A stretch of DNA of 64,000 nt, from NCBI RefSeq assembly GCF_017948455.1, contig NZ_JAFFSU010000008.1, positions 281,625 to 345,624 of the forward strand, in the 5' to 3' direction. Source of the stretch: Streptomyces sp. GESEQ-4 (GTDB lineage: Bacteria > Actinomycetota > Actinomycetes > Streptomycetales > Streptomycetaceae). The position numbers and the translations under genes were made by a program. A model generated the notes under the pieces. The model ran no database searches. It was not told where the DNA came from and worked only from the letters and a program-made list of their open reading frames with translations. Positions 25,631 through 34,663 of the stretch are shown piece after piece (position 1 is the first letter of the stretch; each line of letters begins with the position of its first letter).

Positions 25631-27187
25631 GTGGGTTTCAGAAGGCGGCACTGGGCGTCGGCGGCGGCATCGTCGGCGCTGGCCCTGCTGGCGGCGACCG
25701 GCTGTACGAGCACGCCGGACGACTCGGCGAAGCCTGCCGACGCGCCGCCCACGTCCGGTGCGCCGTCCACGTCCGGTGTGCCGTCCCCGGACGTGGCCCG
25801 GGTGTGCGCCAAGCCCGCCGCCGGGCCGGCGAAGGCACCGGCGGGCGCGGTGACCGTCGACCCCGCGGTGGTCGGTGACCTGGCGGCGAAGACCAAGAGC
25901 AGCCCTCCGAACACCACGTTCTGGCTTCGGCCGGGCACGCACCGGCTCGACCCGGACCGCTATGCCCAGGTGATCCCCAAGAAGGGGAACCGCTACCTCG
26001 GCGCGCCGGGCGCGGTGCTGGACGGCCGGAAGAAGAACCAGTACGCGTTCGGCGGCGGTGCCCCCGACGTCACGATCCGCCACCTGACCGTGCAGGGTTT
26101 CGTCGCGCCGCACGACCAGGGCGTGGTCAACCATGACTCGGCCGACGGGTGGGTGATCGAGCACGCGACGATCCAGAACAACTCCGGTGCCGGGCTGATG
26201 GCCGGTGCCCGCCAGCAGGTCCGCGCCAGCTGTCTGCGCGACAACGGCCAGTACGGCATGAACGCGTACAAGGGCGGGGGCCGTATCACCGGCCTGGTGG
26301 TCGAGGGCAACGAGATCGTGGGCAACAACACCGACGACTGGGAGCGGCGGCGGGAGGGCTGCGGCTGCACCGGAGGCATCAAGTTCTGGGCCGTCAACGG
26401 TGCGGACATCCGCGGCAATTGGGTGCACGACAACCGTGGCACAGGGTTGTGGGCGGACACCAACAACAACGACTTCCGCATCGAGAACAACGTGATCGAG
26501 GCCAACGACGGTGCCGCGCTGATGTACGAGACCAGCTACAACGCGGTCATCCGGAACAACACGATCCGGCGCAACAACTGGGTCGAGGGCCGCAAGTACA
26601 CCGCCGGCGAGGACAACTTCCCGTTCGCGACCGTCTACCTGTCCGAGTCCGGCGGCGAACCACGGATCCGAGCCCGCACGGACAAGATCGAGATGTACCG
26701 GAACGTGCTGGAGAACAACTGGAACGGGATCACCCTGTGGGAGAACGCCGACCGGTTCTGCAACAGCCCGGCCAACACCTCGTCCGGTGACTGCACCTTG
26801 CTGGTGAAGAAGACCGACCGCTGCGCGAAGCCGGCGATCGCCAAGCCACCGCTCTACGCCGACTGCCGGTGGAAGACCCAGCGGGTGGACATCCACGACA
26901 ACCGCTTCGTGCTGGACACGTCCGTCGTCAAGTGCACGGTGAAGTGCGACCGCATGGCGGTGCTGTCCAACTACGGCACCTATCCGGACTGGTCGCCGTA
27001 CCAGGGCGAGAAGGTGGCTCAGGCGATCACCCACAAGCAGGACAACCGCTGGCACGACAACGTCTACCTCGGACCGTGGAAGTTCGTCGTCCAGGACCAG
27101 AGCCGGCTGATCGACTTCGCGCAGTGGCAGGGGAAGAGCTACCGGCAGGACGCGGGGAGCACCCTCGACGCACAGGCCGGTGGTTGA
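25631..27187 (+). CDS. Right-handed parallel beta-helix lipoprotein
   Basis: A 518-residue exported lipoprotein: Arg-rich n-region (GFRRRHW), hydrophobic core and Cys25 in LLAATGC, then a Pro/Ser/Thr linker. From residue about 95 it has repeating beta-helix rungs with stacked Asn (NNNDFRIENNVIEANDG, NAVIRNNTIRRNN, NRFVL). The fold is that of polysaccharide lyases and C5-epimerases such as AlgG; I cannot identify a certain catalytic triad. Outside the cell it may epimerise or cut the uronate polymer. The GTG at 25631 follows a run of six G. The previous gene ends 8 nt upstream. Confidence 0.87.
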   Translation: MGFRRRHWASAAASSALALLAATGCTSTPDDSAKPADAPPTSGAPSTSGVPSPDVARVCAKPAAGPAKAPAGAVTVDPAVVGDLAAKTKSSPPNTTFWLRPGTHRLDPDRYAQVIPKKGNRYLGAPGAVLDGRKKNQYAFGGGAPDVTIRHLTVQGFVAPHDQGVVNHDSADGWVIEHATIQNNSGAGLMAGARQQVRASCLRDNGQYGMNAYKGGGRITGLVVEGNEIVGNNTDDWERRREGCGCTGGIKFWAVNGADIRGNWVHDNRGTGLWADTNNNDFRIENNVIEANDGAALMYETSYNAVIRNNTIRRNNWVEGRKYTAGEDNFPFATVYLSESGGEPRIRARTDKIEMYRNVLENNWNGITLWENADRFCNSPANTSSGDCTLLVKKTDRCAKPAIAKPPLYADCRWKTQRVDIHDNRFVLDTSVVKCTVKCDRMAVLSNYGTYPDWSPYQGEKVAQAITHKQDNRWHDNVYLGPWKFVVQDQSRLIDFAQWQGKSYRQDAGSTLDAQAGG

Positions 27188-27188
27188 G

Positions 27189-28445
27189 ATGGCGACACAG
27201 TTCGACGCCGAACCGCGCCCTGCCGGCACGCCGAAGACCGTCGGGATCGCCTGGGGACTGCTGGCCCTCAACACGCTGGGCTCCACCGGGGCGGACACCA
27301 TCGTCCCGCTGCCCCGTTCCCTCATCCAGTTGGTCACCATGGGCTCGCTGGTCGCCGCGTTCGCGCTGGCGCTCGCGGTCAATCCCCGGCTGCGCATCAG
27401 AGCCAGCGCCTTCTTGTTCCTGCTCACCCTGCTGCTGGTGCCGAGCATGATCTCCAGCGTGGACCTGGAGTCCGGGTTCGGCGCGCTGTTCCGCTGCGCC
27501 CGGCTGGCTCTCTTCATCGGCACGCTGTGGCTGCTGAGCCGCTGGTGGGACGGCGGCCTGACGTTCGTCCGGCACCACATCCGGACGTACTTCGCGGTGC
27601 TCGCGACGGTGGCCGTCGGCGCGGTCATCTCACCGGGCGCAGCTATGCCCGAGCGCTATGGCGGGCGGCTGGTCGGCGCGTTGTGGCCGCTCACCCCGCC
27701 GCAGATCGGACAATACGCGGCGGTGATCATCGGGCTCACCGTGCTGCTCCTGCTCGGCCGCAGAACCGACCGGACCAGCGCGGCGGTGGTCATCGTGCCG
27801 TCACTCGCCCTGCTCGCCCTGACCCACACCCGGACGGCCACGATCGGTCTGCTCATCGGGCTGGCGCTGGCGATCGGCTCGCTCATCCTGACCAGCGCCG
27901 CCGCCCGCCGGTTCTTCGTCTGGACGGTGCTGTGCGCCGCGGTGGCCGCCGTGGGATTCGCCTCCGCGCTCCAGGCATGGTTCCTGCGCGGACAGAGCAA
28001 GGAGTACTTCACCAGCCTCACCGGCCGCGCCAAGGTCTGGGACGCCCTGCTGGCCGAACCCCGCACGACCGCGGAGAAGGTGTTCGGCATGGGCCTGGGC
28101 GACAAGTCGTTCGGCGGGCTGCCGATCGACAACAGCTGGCTGGCCGTCTACCAGGAACAGGGCCTGATCGGCGTCACCTTGGTGTCGGCGATCATCATCG
28201 TCCTCGGCGGCGTCGCGTTGCTGCGGCCACCGTCGCTGCAGAGGGCCTGCGCGATCTTCCTGATCAGCTACTGCGCGATCGCGTCGTACACCGAGGCCGG
28301 CCTCGGCGACGCCTCGCCGTATCTGCTCCATCTGGCCCTGGCCGCCTCGCTGTTGGCGGCACCTGCCACAACGGCTCCGCTCGCGATACCCGAAGTCCCG
28401 CGACGACACGTCCCGCGCTGGGCCCGTAGAACGGAGGTGGTCTGA
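27189..28445 (+). CDS. O-antigen ligase/Wzy-like polymerase
   Basis: A 418-residue integral membrane protein with about ten hydrophobic segments (for example LIQLVTMGSLVAAFALALAV, QYAAVIIGLTVLLLLG, LVSAIIIVLGGVALL). Between them lies the long external loop typical of the Wzy/WaaL family (FLRGQSKEYFTSLTGRAKVW to DNSWLAVYQEQGLIGV). It should polymerise lipid-linked repeats or ligate chains on the outer face. Its 5' end overlaps or abuts the beta-helix gene: ATG 27189 is preferred, GTG 27180 would add three residues. The downstream gene follows after 2 bp. Confidence 0.87.
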   Translation: MATQFDAEPRPAGTPKTVGIAWGLLALNTLGSTGADTIVPLPRSLIQLVTMGSLVAAFALALAVNPRLRIRASAFLFLLTLLLVPSMISSVDLESGFGALFRCARLALFIGTLWLLSRWWDGGLTFVRHHIRTYFAVLATVAVGAVISPGAAMPERYGGRLVGALWPLTPPQIGQYAAVIIGLTVLLLLGRRTDRTSAAVVIVPSLALLALTHTRTATIGLLIGLALAIGSLILTSAAARRFFVWTVLCAAVAAVGFASALQAWFLRGQSKEYFTSLTGRAKVWDALLAEPRTTAEKVFGMGLGDKSFGGLPIDNSWLAVYQEQGLIGVTLVSAIIIVLGGVALLRPPSLQRACAIFLISYCAIASYTEAGLGDASPYLLHLALAASLLAAPATTAPLAIPEVPRRHVPRWARRTEVV

Positions 28446-28447
28446 GC

Positions 28448-29668
28448 ATGCACGTCCTCGTGGTGCACAACCGCTACGCCTCGGCGCAGCCGAGCGGGGA
28501 GAACAAGGTCGTCGACCAGGAGGTGGAACTGCTGCGCGCGGCCGGCCACCGGGTCGACCTGTTCGAGCGGCGCAGCGACGACATCGCCGCCCGGTCCCTG
28601 CTCGGCAAGGTCGCGGTGCCGCTGCTCGTGCCGTGGAACCCCGGGGTCCGCACGGAACTCACCGCCCGGCTGCGCGCCGACCGGCCGGACGTGGTCCACG
28701 TCCACAACGTCTTCCCGCTCCTGTCGCCCGCGGTCCTGGCCGCCTGCGCCGACGCCGGAGTGCCCGCCGTCGCCACCCTGCACAACTACACCCAGGTCTG
28801 CCCGCCCGGCACGCTGCAGCGGGACGGCCGGCCGTGCACGGAGTGCGTCGGGTCGACGCCGCTGCCGGCCGTCCGGCACGGCTGCTACCGGAACTCCCGC
28901 CTCGCGACTGTGCCGCTCGCGGTCAGCCTGTCGGTCAACCGGCGGCGGTGGTGGACCGGCGTCGAGCGGTTCTTCTGCATCTCCGCGGCACAGCGCGACG
29001 TCCTGGTGTCGGCCGGCATGCCGGCCGAACGCCTTGCGGTGAAGCACAACTTCGTGCCCGACCCGGACGACCGCCGGTCGGGCGAGGGCGAGCATCTGCT
29101 CTATCTCGGCCGGCTCGCGGAGGCCAAGGGCATACGCCTGCTCATGGCCGCGTGGGACGAGGTCGCGGCGAGCGGCGGGGTGGGCGTACCGCTCGTGATC
29201 GCCGGCACGGGGCCACTGGAGCGAGAGGTGACCGCCTGGGCGGCGGGCCGGGACGACGTGCGCTACGTCGGCCTGCTGGACCCGGCGGAGTGCCGGAAGG
29301 CCGTCGCGCGGTCCGTCGCCGTGGTGGCTCCCTCGACCTGGCTGGAGGCGTTCGGCCTGGTGGTCGTGGAGGCGATGGCGGCGGGGGTGCCGACCGTCGC
29401 CGCCGGTCACGGCGCCTTCGTCGAACTGGTCGAGGACGGGGTGACCGGGCTGCTGCACCGGCCGGGGGAGTCGGCCTCGCTCGCGGACCGCATACGCCGG
29501 ATCGCGGCCGAGCCGGCCCGGAACCGGGAGATGGGCGAGGCGGCCCGGCGCCGCTACGAGCGGGACTTCAGCCCGGCCGTCGGGCTGGAGCGCCTGCTGG
29601 AGGAGTACCGCACCGCGATCGCGGGTCGGTCGGAATCAATGGGGGACGGAATCAATGGGGGGCAGTAG
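28448..29668 (+). CDS. Family 4 glycosyltransferase
   Basis: A 406-residue GT4 transferase. The N-terminal half has HNRYASAQPSGENKVVDQEV, a VVHVHNVFPLLSP strand-loop and a cysteine cluster, CPPGTLQRDGRPCTECVG, often seen in this subgroup and possibly metal-binding. The C-terminal half has LLYLGRLAEAKGIRLLMAAW, IAGTGPLE and the E-x7-E motif EAFGLVVVEAMAAGVP. It should transfer one sugar to the growing repeat unit. CGGAGG stands 10 nt before the ATG. Confidence 0.92.
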   Translation: MHVLVVHNRYASAQPSGENKVVDQEVELLRAAGHRVDLFERRSDDIAARSLLGKVAVPLLVPWNPGVRTELTARLRADRPDVVHVHNVFPLLSPAVLAACADAGVPAVATLHNYTQVCPPGTLQRDGRPCTECVGSTPLPAVRHGCYRNSRLATVPLAVSLSVNRRRWWTGVERFFCISAAQRDVLVSAGMPAERLAVKHNFVPDPDDRRSGEGEHLLYLGRLAEAKGIRLLMAAWDEVAASGGVGVPLVIAGTGPLEREVTAWAAGRDDVRYVGLLDPAECRKAVARSVAVVAPSTWLEAFGLVVVEAMAAGVPTVAAGHGAFVELVEDGVTGLLHRPGESASLADRIRRIAAEPARNREMGEAARRRYERDFSPAVGLERLLEEYRTAIAGRSESMGDGINGGQ

Positions 29669-30928
29669 ATGACACGATGCCGACTGTGCGGCTCGGAGGC
29701 GCTGGCGAGCGTCGTCGATCTCGGGGCGACGCCGCCATGTGAGAGCTTTCTCGCCGCGGACCAACTGGACCAGGCGGAACCGGCGTACCCGCTGCACCTG
29801 CGGGTCTGCACCGACTGCTGGCTGGCGCAGATCCCGCCGCTGATCACGCCGGAGGAGACGTTCAAGGAGTACGCGTACTTCTCCTCGTACTCGACCTCCT
29901 GGGTGGAGCACGCGCGTACGTTCGTCGCCGACGCCGTACAGCGGGTGGGACTCGACACCGAGGGCTCCGACGCCTTCGTCGTCGAGGTCGCGAGCAACGA
30001 CGGATACCTGCTGAAGCACGTGGTGGACCGGGGGATCCGCTGCCTGGGCGTCGAGCCGTCGGTGAACGTCGGCGCCGTGGCGCGTGAGGCGGGCGTACCC
30101 ACGCTCACGGAGTTCCTGAGCCCTCAGACCGGCTCGGCCGTGCGCGCCGAGCACGGTCCGGCGAACCTGGTCGTGGCGAACAACGTGTACGCGCACATCC
30201 CCGACGTGGTCGGATTCACCCAGGGGCTGCGCGCCCTGGTCGCCGACGACGGCTGGGTCTCCATCGAGGTGCAGCACCTGCTGACCCTGATCGAGGACAA
30301 CCAGTACGACACGATCTACCACGAGCACTTCCAGTACTACACGGTCGCGTCCGCGATCCGGGCCCTGGCGAGCGGCGGACTCGCGCTCGTGGACGTCGAG
30401 TTGCTGCCCACGCACGGCGGCTCCATCCGCCTGTGGGCCCGGCCGGCCGAGGTGGCGGGCGAGCCGACGGAGCGGGTGGCCGACGTACTGGCCCGGGAGA
30501 AGGCCGCCGGGCTGCAGGAGCTGTCCGGGTACACCGAGTTCTCCGCCCGGGTGGCGAAGGTGCGCCGGGACCTCCTCAAGTTCCTCATCGAGGCGGCCGA
30601 GCGCGGCGAGACGGTCGTCGGCTACGGCGCCCCGGGCAAGGGCAACACGCTGCTCAACCACTGCGGCATCCGGCCCGACCTGCTCCCGTACACGGTCGAC
30701 CGCAACCCCTACAAGCACGGCCGGTTCACCCCGGGCACCCGCATCCCGATCCTGCCGCCCGAGCAGATAGCCGCCGACAAGCCGGACTACGTCCTCGTCC
30801 TCCCGTGGAACCTGCGGGCCGAGCTGGTCGAGCAGCTGTCCTTCGTCCACGAGTGGGGCGGCCGGCTGGTCTTTCCCATCCCGGAACTGAGCATCGTCGA
30901 GGTCGCGTCCAGAAAGGTCACAGCATGA
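29669..30928 (+). CDS. Sugar C-methyltransferase (TylC3/NovU type)
   Basis: A 419-residue SAM-dependent methyltransferase with three parts: an N-terminal zinc-binding segment (CRLCGS, then CTDCW, residues 3-55), a central methyltransferase fold with VEVASNDGYLLKHVVDRGIR (near 108) and NNVYAHIPDVVGFTQGL, and a C-terminal domain with VGYGAPGKGNTLLNHCGI. This plan is that of enzymes adding a methyl branch at C-3 of NDP-4-keto sugars. Its neighbours are a nucleotidyltransferase, epimerase and deacetylase, so a branched sugar is implied. The ATG directly follows the stop of the glycosyltransferase, with GGGGG in front. Confidence 0.92.
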   Translation: MTRCRLCGSEALASVVDLGATPPCESFLAADQLDQAEPAYPLHLRVCTDCWLAQIPPLITPEETFKEYAYFSSYSTSWVEHARTFVADAVQRVGLDTEGSDAFVVEVASNDGYLLKHVVDRGIRCLGVEPSVNVGAVAREAGVPTLTEFLSPQTGSAVRAEHGPANLVVANNVYAHIPDVVGFTQGLRALVADDGWVSIEVQHLLTLIEDNQYDTIYHEHFQYYTVASAIRALASGGLALVDVELLPTHGGSIRLWARPAEVAGEPTERVADVLAREKAAGLQELSGYTEFSARVAKVRRDLLKFLIEAAERGETVVGYGAPGKGNTLLNHCGIRPDLLPYTVDRNPYKHGRFTPGTRIPILPPEQIAADKPDYVLVLPWNLRAELVEQLSFVHEWGGRLVFPIPELSIVEVASRKVTA

Positions 30929-31719
30929 AGGTCGTTCTGTTCTGCGGCGGTTACGGGATGCGGATGCGCAACGGAACCTCCGACGACGTCCCCAAGCCGA
31001 TGGCGATGGTCGGCCCGCGGCCGCTGATCTGGCACGTCATGCGCTACTACGCGCACTTCGGGCACACGGAGTTCATCCTGTGCCTCGGCTACGGGGCCCA
31101 CCACATCAAGGACTTCTTCCTCAACTACGAGGAGACGACGTCCAACGACTTCGTGCTGCGCGGCGGGCGGACCGAGCTGCTGTCCACCGACATCTCGGAC
31201 TGGACGATCACGTTCGCGCAGACCGGCATCGAGTCACCGATCGGGGAGCGGCTGCGCCGGGTGCGGCACCACCTGGACGGCGACGAGATGTTCCTCGCCA
31301 ACTATGCCGACGTGCTCACCGATGCGCCGCTGCCGGAGATGATCGAGAAGTTCACCCTGCGCGACGCCGGTGCGTCGATGATGGTGGTGCCGCCGCAATC
31401 CTCCTTCCACTGCGTGGAGTTGGGAGAGGACGGCCTGGTGGGAGGCATCACCGCGGTGAGCGACATGCCCCTGTGGGAGAACGGCGGCTACTTCGTGCTC
31501 CGCCAGGAGGTCTTCGACCACATACCGGAGAACGGAGACCTGGTCGCCGACGGTTGCGCCCAACTCGCCAAGCAGGGACGGCTGGTGGCGCACCAGCACC
31601 GCGGCTTCTGGAAGCCGACCGACACCGTGAAGGAGCGGGCCGCGCTCGACGCCGCCTACGCCCGAGGCGAGCGTCCATGGGCCGTGTGGGAGCAGGACAG
31701 TGCTGGGGTGAAGGCGTGA
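30925..31719 (+). CDS. Sugar-1-phosphate nucleotidyltransferase (cytidylyltransferase RfbF-like)
   Basis: A 264-residue nucleotidyltransferase. The N-terminal signature is shifted from the usual GG-G-TRL to VVLFCGGYGMRMRNGTSDD, followed by PKPMAMVGPRPLIWHVMRYY and FILCLGYGAHHIKDFF, a pattern closest to glucose-1-phosphate cytidylyltransferases. Later motifs are FLANYADVLTDAPLPEM and GFWKPTDTVKERAALD. It probably makes CDP- or another NDP-hexose for the branched sugar. No matching 4,6-dehydratase is found in the window. The start overlaps the methyltransferase stop (ATGA). Confidence 0.87.
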   Translation: MKVVLFCGGYGMRMRNGTSDDVPKPMAMVGPRPLIWHVMRYYAHFGHTEFILCLGYGAHHIKDFFLNYEETTSNDFVLRGGRTELLSTDISDWTITFAQTGIESPIGERLRRVRHHLDGDEMFLANYADVLTDAPLPEMIEKFTLRDAGASMMVVPPQSSFHCVELGEDGLVGGITAVSDMPLWENGGYFVLRQEVFDHIPENGDLVADGCAQLAKQGRLVAHQHRGFWKPTDTVKERAALDAAYARGERPWAVWEQDSAGVKA

Positions 31720-32363
31720 TCCGGCTCGGCGCCGGGCGCCTGGACCGGATCGTCGCGGTGGGCGCGCACTGCGACGACATCGCCATCGGCGCCGGCGGCA
31801 CGCTGCTGACGCTGTGCCTCGCGCACCCGGGTGTCCGTGTCGACGCGCTGGTGCTTTCCGGCGGCGGCAGTGAGCGCGAGCAGGAGGAGCAGGCCGCACT
31901 CGCCGCCTTCTGCCCGGGAGCCGACCTGCGGCTGACCGTGCACAAGCTGCCGGACGGCCGGCTGCCCGTGCACTGGGACGAGGCCAAGGCAGCGGTCGAG
32001 GAACTGCGCGGACAGACCGACCCGGATCTGATCCTGGCCCCGCGCACCGACGACGCGCACCAGGACCACCGCGGCCTGGCGCAGCTGATACCCACCGCGT
32101 TCCGCGACCACCTCGTGCTCGGCTACGAGATCGTCAAGTGGGACGGCGATCTCGGCCGTATGGCGGCGTACCAGCCGCTGTCGCCCGAGGTCGCCGAACA
32201 GAAGGTGCGGCTGCTGCAGGAGCACTACCCCTCGCAGCGGCACCGGCCCTGGTACGACCGGGAGGCATTCCTCGGTCTGGCCCGGATCCGCGGCATCGAA
32301 TGCCACGAGCGATACGCCGAGGCGTTCGCCGTCACCAAACTCACGCTCGATCTGGGGGACTGA
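31716..32363 (+). CDS. PIG-L/LmbE-family deacetylase
   Basis: A 215-residue zinc hydrolase of the PIG-L family, which removes N-acetyl groups from amino sugars. The first metal motif is AVGAHCDDIAIGAGGTL (AHxDD with Cys for the usual Pro) and the second is PRTDDAHQDHRGL. It may unmask an amine on a sugar of this pathway so that it can be modified. GTG 31716 overlaps the nucleotidyltransferase stop (GTGA) and AAGG lies just upstream. The gap to the next gene is 3 bp. Confidence 0.9.
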   Translation: MIRLGAGRLDRIVAVGAHCDDIAIGAGGTLLTLCLAHPGVRVDALVLSGGGSEREQEEQAALAAFCPGADLRLTVHKLPDGRLPVHWDEAKAAVEELRGQTDPDLILAPRTDDAHQDHRGLAQLIPTAFRDHLVLGYEIVKWDGDLGRMAAYQPLSPEVAEQKVRLLQEHYPSQRHRPWYDREAFLGLARIRGIECHERYAEAFAVTKLTLDLGD

Positions 32364-32366
32364 ACT

Positions 32367-33392
32367 TTGCGCGTACTGCTGACCGGACACCAGGGCTACC
32401 TGGGCACCGTGATGGCCCCGGTCCTCGCCGCCGCCGGACACGAAGTCGTCGGCCTCGACGCCGGCCTGTTCGCCGACTGCGTCCTCGGCCCGACGCCCGC
32501 CGACCCGCCGGGACACCGGGTGGACCTGCGTGACATCACGGCCGAGCACGTGGCCGGGGTGGAGGCCGTGATCCACCTGGCGGCGCTGTCCAACGACCCG
32601 CTGGGATCGCTGGCGCCGGACCTCACCTACGACATCAATCACCACGCCTCCGTACGGCTGGCCCGGCTGGCCCGCGACGCCGGAGTGCGACGCTTCCTGT
32701 ACGCGTCGACCTGCTCGGTGTACGGCGCCGCCGGCGGCGACGGCCTCGTCGGCGAGGACGCCCCGTTGCGCCCGGTGACGCCTTACGCGGAGTCCAAGGT
32801 GCGGGTGGAGGACGACCTGCACGCGCTGGCCGACGGCGACTTCACCCCGGTGTTCATGCGCAACGCCACCGCCTTCGGCTACTCACCCCGGCTGCGCGCC
32901 GACATCGTGCTGAACAACCTCGTGGGCCATGCGCTCCTGAGCGGCGAGGTGCTCGTGCTCTCCGACGGCACCCCCTGGCGCCCGCTGGTGCACGCAGCCG
33001 ACATCGCCCGGGCCTTCACGGCGGCGCTGGCCGCGCCGCGGGAAGCGGTGCACGACCGGGCGTTCAACATCGGTAGCGAGATCAACAACGTCACGGTCGC
33101 CCAGATCGCCGAGCAGGTCGCCGAGGCGGTGTCCGGCGTGAAGGTGGTGATCACCGGGGAGAACGGTGCCGATCCGCGGTCGTACCGGGTGGACTTCTCC
33201 CGGTTCCGGGCCGCGATACCCGGCTTCGACTGCGAGTGGACGGTGAAGCAGGGCGCGCTCGAACTCGCCGACGCCTACCAGAAGTTCGGCCTGACCAGCG
33301 AGGCCTTCGAGCAACGCTTCACCCGCCTCGCCGTGCTGCGCGCGGCGTCCGAGGCCGGAACCGTCGACGACACCCTGCGGTGGCGCCCGTGA
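32367..33392 (+). CDS. NAD-dependent epimerase/dehydratase (extended SDR)
   Basis: A 341-residue extended short-chain dehydrogenase acting on a nucleotide sugar. The nucleotide motif is TGHQGYLG at residues 6-13, followed by VIHLAALSNDPLGSLAP, the active-site STCSVYG and YAESK (Y-x-x-x-K), and PVFMRNATAFGYSPRLRADI. The STCSVYG form speaks for an epimerase or reductase rather than a 4,6-dehydratase, which would have TDEVYG-like sequence. The TTG at 32367 has GGGGGA about 9 nt upstream. Product and substrate are unknown. Confidence 0.88.
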   Translation: MRVLLTGHQGYLGTVMAPVLAAAGHEVVGLDAGLFADCVLGPTPADPPGHRVDLRDITAEHVAGVEAVIHLAALSNDPLGSLAPDLTYDINHHASVRLARLARDAGVRRFLYASTCSVYGAAGGDGLVGEDAPLRPVTPYAESKVRVEDDLHALADGDFTPVFMRNATAFGYSPRLRADIVLNNLVGHALLSGEVLVLSDGTPWRPLVHAADIARAFTAALAAPREAVHDRAFNIGSEINNVTVAQIAEQVAEAVSGVKVVITGENGADPRSYRVDFSRFRAAIPGFDCEWTVKQGALELADAYQKFGLTSEAFEQRFTRLAVLRAASEAGTVDDTLRWRP

Positions 33393-34663
33393 CCGAGATC
33401 GGCGAGGAGATGTACGCGATGGTGGAGCGGATGTACCCGCTCTGCCGGAGCATCACGGGCGACGGCGTGCGCGCCACCTTGGACATCGTCGGCGAGTACA
33501 TCCCGCTCCAGAGGCACGAGGTGCCGACCGGCACGCAGGTGCTCGACTGGACGGTGCCGCAGGAGTGGAACATCCGCGACGCGTACATCGCCGACACCGC
33601 CGGGAACCGGGTCGTCGACTTCGCCGCGTCCAGCCTGCACGTGCTCGGCTACAGCGTGCCGGTGGCGGAGACCATGCCGCTGGCCGAGCTGCGCGAACAC
33701 CTGCACACCCTGCCGGACCACCCGGCCTGGGTGCCGTACCGCACCAGTTACTACAAGCCGGAATGGGGATTCTGCCTGGCCCAGGAGACCCTGGACGCGA
33801 TGCCGGACGGCGACTACGAGGTGCGCGTCGACTCCACGCTCGCGGACGGCCACCTCACCTACGCCGAGCATGTCGTCCCCGGGCAGGTCCAGGACGAGGT
33901 GATCGTCTCCTGCCACGTCTGCCACCCGTCGCTGGCCAACGACAACCTGGCCGGCATCGCGGTGGCGACGTTCCTGGCCCGGGAGCTGGCCCGGCAGACG
34001 CCGTACTACACCTACCGGTTCATCTTCGCGCCCGGCACCATCGGGGCGATCACCTGGCTGGCCCGCAACGCGGAGCGGGTGGAGCGGGTCAAGCACGGCC
34101 TGGTGCTGGCCTGTGCGGGCGACTCGGGCGGGCTGACGTACAAGCAGAGCAGGCGCGGGGACGCGGAGATCGACCGGGTGATGCGGTACGTGCTGGCCGC
34201 CTCCGAACGCCCGCACCAGGTCAAGGAGTTCACGCCGTACGGCTACGACGAGCGGCAGTACTGCTCGCCCGGGTTCAACCTGGGCGTGGGTTCGCTCACC
34301 CGGACCCCGTACGCCGGCTACCCCGAGTACCACACCTCGGCGGACAACCTGGACTTCGTCTCCCCGGAGGCGATGGCGGACACCCTCGCGGTCTGCCGCG
34401 AGGCGTCCGCCGTCCTCGACCGCAACCGGCAGTACGTCAACCTCAGTCCTTACGGCGAACCGCAGTTGGGCCGGCGCGGGCTGTACGACGCACTCGGCGG
34501 CCGCAGCGACACCAAGCAGGCCCAGATGGCCATGCTCTGGGTGCTCAACCTCTCCGACGGCGAGCACAGTCTGCTGGACGTCGCCGAGCGGTCCGGGCTG
34601 CCGTTCGGCGCCGTCGCCTCCGCGGCCGACGCCCTGCACGGAGCCGGGCTGATCAAGACATGA
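33389..34663 (+). CDS. DUF4910 aminopeptidase-like protein
   Basis: A 424-residue DUF4910 protein: an M28-like zinc-peptidase fold with metal-site motifs SCHVCHPSLANDNLAG (near residue 174), GDSGGLTYKQSR and PEYHTSADNLDF, and a C-terminal winged-helix-like segment (LLDVAERSGLPFGAVASAA). The putative zinc ligands (His, Asp, His) are kept, so it is probably active. Relatives sit in surface-polysaccharide loci, but no reaction is firmly established; hydrolysis or formation of an amide on a sugar is possible. GTG 33389 overlaps the epimerase stop and the 3' end overlaps the flippase start. Confidence 0.85.
   Translation: MTEIGEEMYAMVERMYPLCRSITGDGVRATLDIVGEYIPLQRHEVPTGTQVLDWTVPQEWNIRDAYIADTAGNRVVDFAASSLHVLGYSVPVAETMPLAELREHLHTLPDHPAWVPYRTSYYKPEWGFCLAQETLDAMPDGDYEVRVDSTLADGHLTYAEHVVPGQVQDEVIVSCHVCHPSLANDNLAGIAVATFLARELARQTPYYTYRFIFAPGTIGAITWLARNAERVERVKHGLVLACAGDSGGLTYKQSRRGDAEIDRVMRYVLAASERPHQVKEFTPYGYDERQYCSPGFNLGVGSLTRTPYAGYPEYHTSADNLDFVSPEAMADTLAVCREASAVLDRNRQYVNLSPYGEPQLGRRGLYDALGGRSDTKQAQMAMLWVLNLSDGEHSLLDVAERSGLPFGAVASAADALHGAGLIKT

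Noticed and set aside
24001..27187. Secreted alginate-degradation locus rather than biosynthesis
   Set aside because: The heparinase-like protein has no signal peptide, and the genes are embedded in a Wzx/Wzy synthesis operon without sugar transporters or catabolic enzymes.
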